Source: a virus. From it: a stretch of 27,083 bases of DNA. How positions within the stretch are numbered: position 1 is the first letter of the stretch; every line of letters begins with the position of its first letter. The notes under the pieces are model-generated. The model did no database searches, was not told where the DNA came from, and saw only the letters and a list, made by a program, of their open reading frames with translations. Made by a program: the position numbers and the translations under genes. Shown piece after piece: positions 1 to 5,772 of the stretch. The DNA is taken from positions 1 through 27,083 of the IMG/VR virus record IMGVR_UViG_3300009164_000298. The stretch is one strand, 5' to 3'.

Positions 1-53
1 CGGGCTTGTTCCAGCTCAGACATTTCTTCCCAAGATTTGAATTCGTTTGACAT
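1..53 (-). CDS. Partial CDS, N-terminus of unknown small phage protein
   Basis: An ATG at position 53 opens a frame that stays open to the left edge of the window, so only the first 17 residues (MSNEFKSWEEMSELEQA) are visible. An AAGGA ribosome binding site lies about 7 bases upstream of the ATG, and a perfect-consensus sigma70 promoter (86-114) puts the transcript start about 26 bases upstream. The visible part is hydrophilic and acidic. Too little is present to assign a function; existence of the gene rests on the promoter, the ribosome binding site and the open frame. Confidence 0.6.
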   Translation of the reverse strand, partial: MSNEFKSWEEMSELEQA

Positions 54-85
54 TTTGTTTCCTTTTCTTTACTGTCTAAGATTCT

Positions 86-114
86 ATTATATACCCAAAT
101 CCATTTATTGTCAA
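86..114 (-). promoter_or_regulatory. Early sigma70 promoter, perfect consensus
   Basis: Read on the minus strand, TTGACA (109-114) and TATAAT (86-91) are separated by exactly 17 bases, a perfect match to the sigma70 consensus. The predicted start is near position 79, giving a leader of about 26 bases before the ATG at 53. The -35 side lies inside the end of the 111-347 gene. CCCAAA precedes the -35 and TTTGGG follows in the spacer, as in the promoter at 378-406. Confidence 0.9.
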
Positions 115-347
115 GTTTTGGGCTTCTCAGCACCGACGATCCCCCAATGATCTCCGTAATCAGTGACAAAAATCTTACGACCAAAAACTGTCACAAAACC
201 ATACTCACCGTCTTGGTAAACGTTGACTGGGTCTGGGATAATAGTCACATTGCGGAATACTTCACAGTAATCCCAACGCCTAGTAGGAAGTGTATTTTTG
301 AAATATTTATAATTATCACTACCTGAAACAAAAAGTTTTACCTTCAT
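111..347 (-). CDS. Small phage protein of unknown function (78 aa)
   Basis: I do not recognise this 78-residue protein. It has alternating aromatic and charged residues (segments such as YGFVTVFGRKIFVTDYGDHWG) that suggest a small beta-rich fold, with no membrane segment or signal peptide. The ATG at 347 is preceded by AAAGGAG at good spacing and by its own consensus promoter at 378-406. It sits among three consecutive small genes each with a private early promoter. That arrangement is typical of T4-type early accessory genes acting on the host, but the role here is inference. Confidence 0.75.
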   Translation of the reverse strand: MKVKLFVSGSDNYKYFKNTLPTRRWDYCEVFRNVTIIPDPVNVYQDGEYGFVTVFGRKIFVTDYGDHWGIVGAEKPKT

Positions 348-377
348 GACTAGCTCCTTTAATCAATCAATACAAGT

Positions 378-406
378 ATTATATACCCAAATCTATTTAT
401 TGTCAA
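378..406 (-). promoter_or_regulatory. Early sigma70 promoter, perfect consensus
   Basis: On the minus strand TTGACA (401-406), a 17-base spacer and TATAAT (378-383). The predicted start is near 371, 24 bases before the ATG at 347. Nearly the whole promoter repeats that at 86-114, and its leader (TTGATT...AAAGGAGCT) repeats that of the promoter at 734-762. Confidence 0.9.
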
Positions 407-417
407 GTTTGGGTAAT

Positions 418-434
418 GTAATACTTAGTATTAC
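418..434 (-). terminator. 8-bp perfect inverted repeat at gene end
   Basis: GTAATACT and AGTATTAC form a perfect 8-bp inverted repeat around one central base. It overlaps the stop codon of the 431-703 gene and lies just before the promoter at 378-406. The order gene end, dyad, early promoter, next gene matches the promoter/stem-loop cassettes described in T4-type phages. The dyad may act as a weak terminator, an RNA end or a protein-binding site; it has no clear T tract. Confidence 0.5.
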
Positions 435-703
435 CTTTTGTCACAGTATTCAAACAGAATCCACTTAGCACGATTCAGTGCTTGGCGAACATCTTCGATG
501 ACCATAAAATCATATGATCCGCCGTTGTCATAAGCAATCATTTCCTGACAATCACTCATCAGGCTAGCTGCCATCATAGCAGGACCGCTATGACGAAAAG
601 TAATACTTTGTTCTACCGCCTCTTTCATCGCGGCTTCGGTGACACCGTACATACGAATCTCACGTTTTTGAACATCGGACAGTTGGTCATAAATTGCGGT
701 CAT
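431..703 (-). CDS. Small phage protein of unknown function (90 aa)
   Basis: This 90-residue protein looks mainly helical, with a short Gly-rich turn (DNGGSYDFM) near residue 65. No domain is recognised. The ATG at 703 follows AAAGGAGCTTGCA, a strong ribosome binding site, and the gene has its own early promoter at 734-762 with a leader of about 24 bases. It is the second of three small genes with near-identical upstream regions. The private promoter suggests early expression; function is unknown. Confidence 0.8.
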   Translation of the reverse strand: MTAIYDQLSDVQKREIRMYGVTEAAMKEAVEQSITFRHSGPAMMAASLMSDCQEMIAYDNGGSYDFMVIEDVRQALNRAKWILFEYCDKR

Positions 704-733
704 TGCAAGCTCCTTTAATTAATCAATACACGT

Positions 734-762
734 AGTATAGCAGAGTATCCATTTATTGTCAA
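734..762 (-). promoter_or_regulatory. Early sigma70 promoter
   Basis: On the minus strand TTGACA (757-762), 17-base spacer, TATACT (734-739), one mismatch from consensus. The predicted start near 727 gives a 24-base leader to the ATG at 703. The ACCCAAA block upstream and the ATAAATGGAT start of the spacer are shared with the promoters at 86-114 and 378-406. Confidence 0.88.
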
Positions 763-788
763 ATTTTGGGTAAGATTTTTTAAGAACT

Positions 789-803
789 AAAAGTATTACT
801 TTT
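789..803 (-). repeat. AAAAGTAATACTTTT dyad at gene end
   Basis: A 15-base palindrome with 7-bp arms overlaps the stop codon of the 796-1368 gene and lies upstream of the promoter at 734-762. It shares the GTAATACT core with the dyad at 418-434 and the stem-loop at 11962-11986. It may be a weak terminator or part of a promoter/stem-loop cassette. Confidence 0.4.
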
Positions 804-1368
804 TGATGTACCAGATTGATCCGCTTGATGGTAATATGATATCAGAATTATGAATGTTGGCAAATTCACGTACTGCTTGCACGACACTGGGCATCCAGTA
901 TGCAAATGTATGTCCTGACAAAACAGAATTTTTGCCGAGTAGATTCCAAGCATAACTTAATTGCTTGTGAATTTTTTGTGTACCGTTGATTGTATCAGTA
1001 TCCCAATGTATCCAACTTACATTTTCTATTATAGGGAAGTCTTCTGGGAATAGACCTTGTATACCTATAACATTGTTAAATTTGTCTAGTATCTCTGCTT
1101 GAAAGATATCTTCTACACCGTTGCTGTCAAACTCAGGTCCATCATAGTCATTGATTCCATCCCATACTATAGGAGGTTCAGTAACGTACCATGGGTCAAT
1201 AGCATATATCATGTTAGTCTTGCATAATGATGCAATGACCTGTGTTGTTCTACCTGCAAATGGACCTATTTCGATGATATTAGAATTAGGTTCAGCCATA
1301 GAACACAATCGCTCTATGGCTGAGACTTCGTTACTATGTAACCATCCAGGAATATCTTTCCTAAACAT
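796..1368 (-). CDS. Class I SAM-dependent methyltransferase-like protein
   Basis: This 190-residue protein has a Rossmann methyltransferase motif I near residues 31-42 (NIIEIGPFAGRT) and an acidic motif II (AIDPW), where the Asp would bind the S-adenosylmethionine ribose. A WIHWDTD segment near the middle matches the later core of the fold. It resembles the methyltransferase-24/TylF-CmcI group, which act on small molecules or sugars. No DNA-methyltransferase catalytic motif (DPPY or PC) is seen, so DNA methylation is not supported. It follows the 1376-1636 gene by 7 bases, so the two are probably cotranscribed from the promoter at 1692-1720. The substrate is unknown. Confidence 0.65.
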   Translation of the reverse strand: MFRKDIPGWLHSNEVSAIERLCSMAEPNSNIIEIGPFAGRTTQVIASLCKTNMIYAIDPWYVTEPPIVWDGINDYDGPEFDSNGVEDIFQAEILDKFNNVIGIQGLFPEDFPIIENVSWIHWDTDTINGTQKIHKQLSYAWNLLGKNSVLSGHTFAYWMPSVVQAVREFANIHNSDIILPSSGSIWYIKK

Positions 1369-1375
1369 TTACAAT

Positions 1376-1636
1376 TTACTTTTTAGTTGATGTGCCTTGA
1401 TTTACAAAACTGTACATCTTTTCAGCAGTTTCCAAAATCTTGTCTAGACCTGGATGCTCGGGCATCTTAACTGTGCTAACAATTTGATTAGTCTTTGGAT
1501 CACGTTCTGCTGTCATTTCCCAACCTGAAAATTTGACATGGAAGTCATCACTAATTATATCCTTAGCCATTCCTAGAATGTCTGTACGAATCTCGTAGCC
1601 GTTTTTGTTGAATTTTACTTCTGGTAAATTTGACAT
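1376..1636 (-). CDS. Conserved T4-type phage protein of unknown function (86 aa)
   Basis: The sequence pattern (NGYEIRTDILGMAKDI, then GWEMTAERDPKT, then ILETAEKMYSFVN) is one I associate with a small protein common in T4-like aquatic phages, of unknown role. It looks soluble, with a helix, a beta hairpin and a C-terminal helix. The ATG at 1636 follows AAAGGAGAAGATT, a strong ribosome binding site, and the promoter at 1692-1720 gives a leader of about 49 bases. It heads a two-gene unit with the methyltransferase-like gene. The family recollection is from memory and would need a search. Confidence 0.75.
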   Translation of the reverse strand: MSNLPEVKFNKNGYEIRTDILGMAKDIISDDFHVKFSGWEMTAERDPKTNQIVSTVKMPEHPGLDKILETAEKMYSFVNQGTSTKK

Positions 1637-1691
1637 AATCTTCTCCTTTAATGTGTGTATGTCTGTTTGTGTTCCCTATGAACACGATTGA

Positions 1692-1720
1692 AGTATAACA
1701 CTATTATGCTATACAATCAA
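1692..1720 (-). promoter_or_regulatory. Sigma70-type promoter
   Basis: On the minus strand TTGATT (1715-1720), 17-base spacer, TATACT (1692-1697). The -35 overlaps the stop codon of the hydrolase gene upstream. It would drive the 1376-1636 and 796-1368 genes. Imperfect dyad halves (GATTG...TATA and TATA...CAATC) flank the spacer. Confidence 0.7.
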
Positions 1721-2298
1721 TTCTTTTGGGTGTTCTTAACGCGGTCTTTGATAATATCAATTACCTTTTCACTAAGAACTACCTCATAATGGTTATAATC
1801 AATTTCAATTAATTCCATATCCTCATGATGTTTCTGACTAGCAATAGTTACAACACCATCATTAGGCTCGACCATAAAAGGACTTTGTCCTTTTACAGTT
1901 ACTACATTAGTCCATGGATGCTGTATCTTAATACGATTTGCTTGTTTCATTGCCCAACTAGCAGGACCAATATCTTTCATCAATCTACTGAATGGTAGAA
2001 AATACTTAGCATAGTCAGCCACTTCAGCACCGCCGTAAGGAGTGCTTAATGTAACTGCACCCATTGTTTGTTTAGGTAATGCGTTAGCTAAATGGATAGC
2101 ATATATTCCACCTAAACTATGACCAATAAAAAACATATTGTTGACTGACGCTAATTGCTCGGTCATAGTTTTTAAATTGTTCTCAAAACCATTTCTACTA
2201 TCGTAGTTAACCACAATATCATTACCACCAATGTGTTCACGAATATGATTAAAACTTTCACCAGTAGCACTGGCTCCATGGATATATACTAGCGTCAT
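1717..2298 (-). CDS. Alpha/beta hydrolase (lipase/esterase-like)
   Basis: This 193-residue protein has the alpha/beta-hydrolase hallmarks. An N-terminal strand leads into an oxyanion-type YIHGASATGES near residues 5-15. The nucleophile elbow GHSLGG lies near residues 59-64, a possible acid Asp is in EPNDGVV, and a candidate catalytic His is in YNHYEV near the C-terminus. These fit a PGAP1/lipase-like esterase. The ATG at 2298 has no clear ribosome binding site; an AAATAAATA box lies just upstream. It follows a phasin-like gene and a 51-residue gene. A role in cleaving host lipid, polyester or cell-envelope esters is possible but not shown. No signal peptide is visible. Confidence 0.8.
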   Translation of the reverse strand: MTLVYIHGASATGESFNHIREHIGGNDIVVNYDSRNGFENNLKTMTEQLASVNNMFFIGHSLGGIYAIHLANALPKQTMGAVTLSTPYGGAEVADYAKYFLPFSRLMKDIGPASWAMKQANRIKIQHPWTNVVTVKGQSPFMVEPNDGVVTIASQKHHEDMELIEIDYNHYEVVLSEKVIDIIKDRVKNTQKN

Positions 2299-2318
2299 AA
2301 CTTTTATTTATTTGGATG

Positions 2319-2474
2319 TTAATAATAGGAAATTCGTCTGTGAAATTCAGCAATTAAACGTTCAACGTCAGCCTCATTCTGTGGATTGCGACTGACGATG
2401 TATGCTTCTAATCTGCTTGCATAACTTTCACTAAATTTACTAAAGCATCTCTCAATTTGATTGAGGATCCACAT
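2319..2474 (-). CDS. Short helical protein (51 aa), unknown function
   Basis: A 51-residue frame begins at an ATG at 2474, four bases after the stop of the 2478-2729 gene, and ends at TAA (2319-2321). The protein is strongly helical, with the pattern ...LEAYIVSRNPQNEADVERLI followed by AEFHRRISYY. It fills most of the gap between its neighbours in the same direction, which supports it as a real gene. The ribosome binding site is weak, so translation probably depends on coupling to the upstream gene. It looks like the short helical proteins found in some proteobacteria and phages; function unknown. Confidence 0.68.
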   Translation of the reverse strand: MWILNQIERCFSKFSESYASRLEAYIVSRNPQNEADVERLIAEFHRRISYY

Positions 2475-2477
2475 AAA

Positions 2478-2729
2478 TTACTTAGTTTTCTTACTTGCGG
2501 CTTTTGTAGTTGTAAAAGAAGGTGTGAATGTTTCTGCAACTTCTTTAGCAAACTCTTTATTTGTCAACAAAGAATAGAAACCAGTCATGTTATCAAATAA
2601 TGCTTTGGTGTATGCTGTTTCTGCATCTACAAATTTGTTGATTGTGTCAGCAAGTGTTTCGTGTTTTACGAAGGTGCTAACGATTTGCTTTTTGCCTGTT
2701 TGAACGGTGTCAATAGCGGTATTAAACAT
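2478..2729 (-). CDS. Phasin-like small helical protein (83 aa)
   Basis: This 83-residue protein is almost wholly amphipathic helix with a short Thr/Ala/Lys tail (TTTKAASKKTK). The pattern of a helix rich in TLADTINKFVDAETAYTK followed by Phe/Leu-rich segments resembles phasins, which coat polyhydroxyalkanoate granules, but the match is by eye only. The ATG at 2729 follows ACAGGAGAATATT, a strong ribosome binding site. A late-promoter-like CATAAATA lies 62 bases upstream (2792-2799), so late expression and a structural role are an alternative. It is followed by a 51-residue gene and a lipase-like hydrolase. Confidence 0.7.
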   Translation of the reverse strand: MFNTAIDTVQTGKKQIVSTFVKHETLADTINKFVDAETAYTKALFDNMTGFYSLLTNKEFAKEVAETFTPSFTTTKAASKKTK

Positions 2730-2791
2730 AATATTCTCCTGTGTTAGTGTGTTTAAGGCGAGTTTTTATACAGAACTCATAACTGCACTAA

Positions 2792-2799
2792 TATTTATG
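2792..2799 (-). promoter_or_regulatory. T4-type late promoter-like box CATAAATA
   Basis: On the minus strand CATAAATA differs by one base from the T4 late promoter consensus TATAAATA. It lies 62 bases upstream of the ATG at 2729, close to the 60-base distance of the same box upstream of folE (19899-19906). No -35 element is needed at late promoters. Confidence 0.5.
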
Positions 2800-2980
2800 C
2801 CTGACTATGTTTCTCTCTAAACTTTTTCATTGCTAGATGCCTAGCAAGAAACAATCTAAATTTTACATGATCCGATAAGTCATCAGTATCATCTTCATGG
2901 TGTACAATCTCTGGACGACTATAACCACGATGTGCTACTATATCCCTCCCTGATGACTCATAGTCATTTTCTTCTAAATC
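2795..2980 (-). other. Coding-like open frame without a start codon
   Basis: On the minus strand a frame runs without stops from 3046 down to TAA at 2795-2797. From about 2980 it encodes a protein-like sequence of some 62 residues, with an acidic HHEDDTDDLSDH stretch followed by a basic helix (VKFRLFLARHLAMKKFREKH). No ATG, GTG or TTG lies before this block in frame. It begins exactly where the Lys-rich gene (2979-3197) stops, in its +1 frame. A run of six A residues (2988-2993) six bases before that stop is a plausible slip site or a sequencing indel. If joined, the product would be about 132 residues. Confidence 0.4.
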
Positions 2981-3197
2981 ACTTGGATTTTTTACTGGGA
3001 CTTTTGGTAGCGTCTTTCTTGACCTTTTTGTCTTTCTTCTTCTTGGCTAATAACATTTTGTTCTTTGCTTTATCTTCAGGAGATACATTAGGTACTGGTG
3101 GACGAACATCTTGTGTTGTTGCTGGTGCAGGTTTTGGATCTGCCGCAAAACTTGATGCCATCATAACTGATGCGATTAATGCTAATACTAATTTCAT
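2979..3197 (-). CDS. Small secreted Lys-rich protein (72 aa)
   Basis: Residues 1-19 form a typical Sec signal peptide (MKLVLALIASVMMASSFAA, cleavage likely after the AxA-like end), followed by a Pro-rich linker (DPKPAPATTQ) and a very Lys-rich tail (AKKKKDKKVKKDATKSPSKK). No lipobox Cys is seen, so it should be periplasmic or secreted rather than a lipoprotein. The ATG at 3197 follows AAAGGATATAAA. A TATAAATC late-promoter-like box lies 19 bases upstream. The tail may continue by frameshift into the startless frame at 2795-2980. Function unknown; the basic tail could bind DNA, RNA or envelope polymers. Confidence 0.75.
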   Translation of the reverse strand: MKLVLALIASVMMASSFAADPKPAPATTQDVRPPVPNVSPEDKAKNKMLLAKKKKDKKVKKDATKSPSKKSK

Positions 3198-3216
3198 TTT
3201 ATATCCTTTGTTAAAT

Positions 3217-3224
3217 GATTTATA
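3217..3224 (-). promoter_or_regulatory. Possible late promoter box TATAAATC
   Basis: On the minus strand TATAAATC matches seven of eight positions of the T4 late consensus and lies 19 bases before the ATG at 3197, leaving a short leader containing the AAAGGA ribosome binding site. Weak evidence, because the motif is short and the region is AT-rich. Confidence 0.3.
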
Positions 3225-3256
3225 TACAACGTCTTTGGTAGTATATTCGTTGACAA

Positions 3257-3433
3257 CTACCCGCCTCTACCCGTACGTCTTACTACACTCGAACCGCCAA
3301 AGCCTTTTGTATTTGCTTTTGGTCCTTGCTTCTTGGGTGCTTTGCCTAACCCAGGGTGAAGTTCATTGTTATTCTTTTTGGCTTCGTTTGCCATATTGAC
3401 AAACGGGTTCTTGCTTTTCTTTTCTTCGGTCAT
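3257..3433 (-). CDS. Small basic phage protein (58 aa)
   Basis: A 58-residue frame starts at an ATG at 3433 that overlaps the TGA of the upstream gene as ATGA, with AAGGA about 9 bases before it. The product is basic and probably disordered, rich in Lys, Asn and Gly, ending in a Gly/Arg segment (GFGGSSVVRRTGRGG). The overlap, the ribosome binding site and the filling of the gap between neighbours support a real gene. The Arg/Gly tail could bind nucleic acid, but no family is recognised. Confidence 0.7.
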   Translation of the reverse strand: MTEEKKSKNPFVNMANEAKKNNNELHPGLGKAPKKQGPKANTKGFGGSSVVRRTGRGG

Positions 3434-3828
3434 CTTGATATCCTTACTGATTTTAGGTAACTATCTAAGTCTCCGTACAAACTAAGCATCATAGCTATCT
3501 TGCTATCATACAGTCTAATGTATGGTTTGTTTTTCTTACCTTCAACTTTATTTACACTTATATAGTAGGGGCAACGCATTTTCTTCCCTAGGTCAATCAT
3601 ATAACCATGATATGTATCTTCTGCTTTGGGTGTAAAGTCATATTGATAAAATTCAATTTGTGCTATGCGAAAAGCAGTATCACCTGCTGGACTTAATCTT
3701 AGCACATCACTACTAGAACGAGTAAACCACCAAGTACGTAACGCATGTTCTTTTGATTCTTCAAACCCTGAAGGCAATTGTTGTAGTACAATTTCGGTTA
3801 TAGTTTCTTTATATGAGGGCTTAGTCAT
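3430..3828 (-). CDS. Conserved phage protein of unknown function (132 aa)
   Basis: A soluble 132-residue protein with mixed alpha and beta character. Near residue 80 it has LGKKMRCPYYI, and near residue 100 NKPYIRLYDSKIAMMLSLYG. I associate this pattern with an uncharacterised protein of T4-like aquatic phages. Its ATG at 3828 overlaps the end of the 3821-4114 gene by eight bases, and its stop overlaps the next start, so it is translationally coupled on both sides. No catalytic motif is evident. Confidence 0.75.
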   Translation of the reverse strand: MTKPSYKETITEIVLQQLPSGFEESKEHALRTWWFTRSSSDVLRLSPAGDTAFRIAQIEFYQYDFTPKAEDTYHGYMIDLGKKMRCPYYISVNKVEGKKNKPYIRLYDSKIAMMLSLYGDLDSYLKSVRISR

Positions 3829-4114
3829 CAGGATAAACTTTGGTACCGTTGTTCATAAACACGACACTGAATTTATCTGATTTAAATTGTGCGTTTAGCT
3901 TACGACACAGGTTTCTTGCATGTCCAGGATTACTGAAACTAGTCTTTTTATATTTAGGAACGCTTTCGCTATCGTAGGCGTGCTGGCTTTTTAAGTTAAT
4001 CGGTTGCCCGTCATAAAACACAGCCCATATACCGGCTGCCTCTACAATTTGGTCAGATTTATAAGTTACCTTATCTACTGATTCTAAAATAACTGTGGGT
4101 TGTGTTCTGGACAT
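3821..4114 (-). CDS. Unknown phage protein (97 aa)
   Basis: This 97-residue protein has a WAVFYDGQPINLKSQ segment, then a Ser/Lys-rich middle and a FSNPGHARNLCRKLN helix. The layout resembles small phage proteins with a beta-hairpin followed by a helix. The ATG at 4114 lies directly after the stop of the 4115-4318 gene, with AGGCGGAAAG upstream as ribosome binding site. It belongs to a tight cluster running from 5239 to 2979. Function unknown. Confidence 0.72.
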   Translation of the reverse strand: MSRTQPTVILESVDKVTYKSDQIVEAAGIWAVFYDGQPINLKSQHAYDSESVPKYKKTSFSNPGHARNLCRKLNAQFKSDKFSVVFMNNGTKVYPDD

Positions 4115-4318
4115 TTACCACTTTCCGCCTTTCATTTCCACTTGCATCACCTGCTCTTTAGTTTGTACAGGAATTGATAGACCGTTTAGTTTTTCTAATG
4201 CTAACTTTGCAATCTCATCACGTAAAGCTCTAGCTTCTTCTATAGGCATAACCAGTGTTTGGTTTTGTCTACCTTCCATGCTAGAAACTTTATCCATAAA
4301 TCTCTCTATATTAATCAT
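4115..4318 (-). CDS. Small helical phage protein (67 aa)
   Basis: Two predicted helices (about residues 1-14 and 26-45) flank a short QNQTLVMPIEEARAL segment. The strand-then-helix pattern is common in small T4-like phage proteins whose function is not known. The start at 4318 overlaps the stop of the upstream gene as ATGA, which argues for translational coupling. Confidence 0.72.
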   Translation of the reverse strand: MINIERFMDKVSSMEGRQNQTLVMPIEEARALRDEIAKLALEKLNGLSIPVQTKEQVMQVEMKGGKW

Positions 4319-4776
4319 ATACTATTTATCATACTTTTGGCTTCATTTTCGGTCATAAAAGGGCCATGATACTCATATCGTTGAATAAAGATATATTTGG
4401 GGCACAAAATAGTTAGATATTCCTGTCCTTGTTTAATTGTATACCATCCTGCGGCGTGAAAACACTTGCTTTTTGCTGTCTTAGTAAAGATATGAATTTT
4501 ACGCTTGATATCCAATACTGAATTATAAATCTTACTGCCACCTGTAGGGTACGTAGCATATACTGGATTACTAGGCTTCTTTTCCTCTTTGGGTTTAACA
4601 AATTCAATTTTTGTCTTAGTAGCAATTGCTTTGGTAGTTGGATAATGAGTGATATTGTTGCCAATCTTTACATCATATCCGCTACCGTCAGCAATTACAT
4701 TACCGACTTTCTTGTCTCCATCGGTTACTATCCAATATTGATTTTTTACTACGGGTTTAGCTATTAGGTTCATCAT
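4315..4776 (-). CDS. Conserved T4-type phage protein (153 aa)
   Basis: The N-terminal half (residues 1-60) looks like a small beta domain. The C-terminal half carries a distinctive block: an SVLDIKRKIHIFTKTAKSKC segment, then FHAAGWY, then LCPKYIFIQRYEYHGPF. I recognise the block as a conserved uncharacterised family of aquatic T4-like phages. The two Cys in the block might bind metal, but this is a guess. The ATG at 4776 overlaps the end of the 4757-5239 gene by 20 bases. Function unknown. Confidence 0.78.
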   Translation of the reverse strand: MMNLIAKPVVKNQYWIVTDGDKKVGNVIADGSGYDVKIGNNITHYPTTKAIATKTKIEFVKPKEEKKPSNPVYATYPTGGSKIYNSVLDIKRKIHIFTKTAKSKCFHAAGWYTIKQGQEYLTILCPKYIFIQRYEYHGPFMTENEAKSMINSI

Positions 4777-5239
4777 TTTTATCCTTGGTTAATTCTGCTA
4801 CTAACAAGAAATGTTCGTAGGCTTTTCTAACTGATGGTACAGACAATAGTTTTTCTGCTTCCTGAGTCATTGCTTTGACTGCTTCTTCACATGCTTCTCT
4901 AGCACTGGGCCATTGCAATGCATGGTTCTCTTCACCGAATGCTTTACTCAATGCTTTCCAACAACGTATTTGTTCTTCTGTTAATTTTATTTCTTTACCA
5001 GCAGGACGTATATCAGTAGCTTTTCTAATTACCTCACTAATTGCATCTTCTGCTACACGCCCAGCCGCAATCATTGGTGCATAAGCAGGGTCGATGTTGT
5101 AACGTCTGCTTTGTCCACCGGGGTAGCACATTACAATGTGATTACCTTTAGGAAACGCATCCATAAGTGTTTGGTCGTACTCGTACACGGGCCTGTATCT
5201 ACGACCTATTTTCTGATAATAAGTTATTTTTTCGCTCAT
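4757..5239 (-). CDS. Conserved phage protein of unknown function (160 aa)
   Basis: The protein opens with YYQKIGRRYRPVYEYD and a Pro/Gly turn (CYPGGQSRRYNIDP), then continues as helices to the C-terminus. I associate the N-terminal pattern with an uncharacterised T4-like phage family. The ATG at 5239 has no Shine-Dalgarno. The -10 box of the promoter at 5246-5274 places the predicted transcript start on the A of this ATG, so the message may be leaderless. The gene would head a run of overlapping genes that continues to 3257. Confidence 0.75.
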   Translation of the reverse strand: MSEKITYYQKIGRRYRPVYEYDQTLMDAFPKGNHIVMCYPGGQSRRYNIDPAYAPMIAAGRVAEDAISEVIRKATDIRPAGKEIKLTEEQIRCWKALSKAFGEENHALQWPSAREACEEAVKAMTQEAEKLLSVPSVRKAYEHFLLVAELTKDKNDEPNS

Positions 5240-5245
5240 GTGATA

Positions 5246-5274
5246 ATAGTATCATATTTTACGATAAATGTACA
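5246..5274 (-). promoter_or_regulatory. Putative extended -10 promoter with leaderless geometry
   Basis: On the minus strand TGTACA (5269-5274), 17-base spacer, and TACTAT (5246-5251) preceded by TG at the extended -10 position. Counting 7 bases from the end of the -10 puts the start at 5239, the A of the ATG. The hexamers match consensus at four of six positions each, so the call is moderate. Confidence 0.5.
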
Positions 5275-5287
5275 GAGTTTTGGTTAA

Positions 5288-5557
5288 TTAATTTTTCCAC
5301 ATCTCATACATGAATTTCAACTTGTCATCCCATACCTCTATTACTAACAATTCAGATACCCACATGAAGTCCCATCCTGTACCACGGTCACCCATATTTC
5401 TGCGACACCATTTGATATGGTCGCCTGGATAATCTTTGCGATTACGATAATCAATTTTATAAATTGTTTTATCACCTCTTGTAGTTACCTCACTACGGTC
5501 AATGATGATACGACTTGCTGGTGCAAGTCTTATATGTGTGTTTGTTGTTATTGCCAT
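5288..5557 (-). CDS. Divergent last member of the LRW small-protein family (89 aa)
   Basis: I chose the ATG at 5557 because it overlaps the upstream TAA as TAATG and has AAGG eight bases before it; an ATG at 5581 would add eight residues. The protein has the family's central W-C-x4-G element (KWCRRNMGDRG) and a C-terminal acid-plus-helix segment (DDKLKFMYEMWKN), but it lacks the terminal LRW. It is the last gene of the coupled block that begins after the RNase H-like gene. No known domain; function unknown. Confidence 0.7.
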   Translation of the reverse strand: MAITTNTHIRLAPASRIIIDRSEVTTRGDKTIYKIDYRNRKDYPGDHIKWCRRNMGDRGTGWDFMWVSELLVIEVWDDKLKFMYEMWKN

Positions 5558-5772
5558 TATTGGTACCTTAATGTGAACCACGTTGCAAGTGATTCTTTGT
5601 AAAATGTAAAGATAGTATAGCAGGGTTTTGTTGGTCCCGAAAATCTATCATTGATACTAGGATAATATGCAAAGTCAAAGTCAATTCCCTGACCATATCC
5701 TTTGCTACGCAATTCACTAACTATTTCCATAGCTTGTCCGGGTAACATCTTATCCATTCTAACTTTTGTCAT
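5557..5772 (-). CDS. LRW-family small protein, ends TLRYQ (71 aa)
   Basis: A 71-residue member of the tandem family. It has an N-terminal helix (residues 9-24), a middle strand region with aromatic residues, and the C-terminal TFYKESLATWFTLRYQ, matching the family's F-x-LRW ending. The W-C-x4-G element is missing. The ATG at 5772 overlaps the TGA of its upstream neighbour (ATGA). Its own last codons (TTA AGG TAC CAA) supply AAGG for the following gene. Function unknown. Confidence 0.75.
   Translation of the reverse strand: MTKVRMDKMLPGQAMEIVSELRSKGYGQGIDFDFAYYPSINDRFSGPTKPCYTIFTFYKESLATWFTLRYQ

Noticed and set aside
304-311. Perfect TATAAATA late-promoter string
   Set aside because: It lies inside the 111-347 coding sequence (codons for Asn-Tyr-Lys-Tyr) with no gene start at a suitable distance.
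796-1368. DNA methyltransferase as part of the base-modification system
   Set aside because: Only the SAM-binding motifs are visible; no DPPY, NPPF or PC catalytic motif, and the gene is far from the cluster.
2932-3399. 155-residue plus-strand open frame
   Set aside because: It is Leu/Ser-rich shadow sequence opposite three better supported minus-strand frames, without a ribosome binding site.
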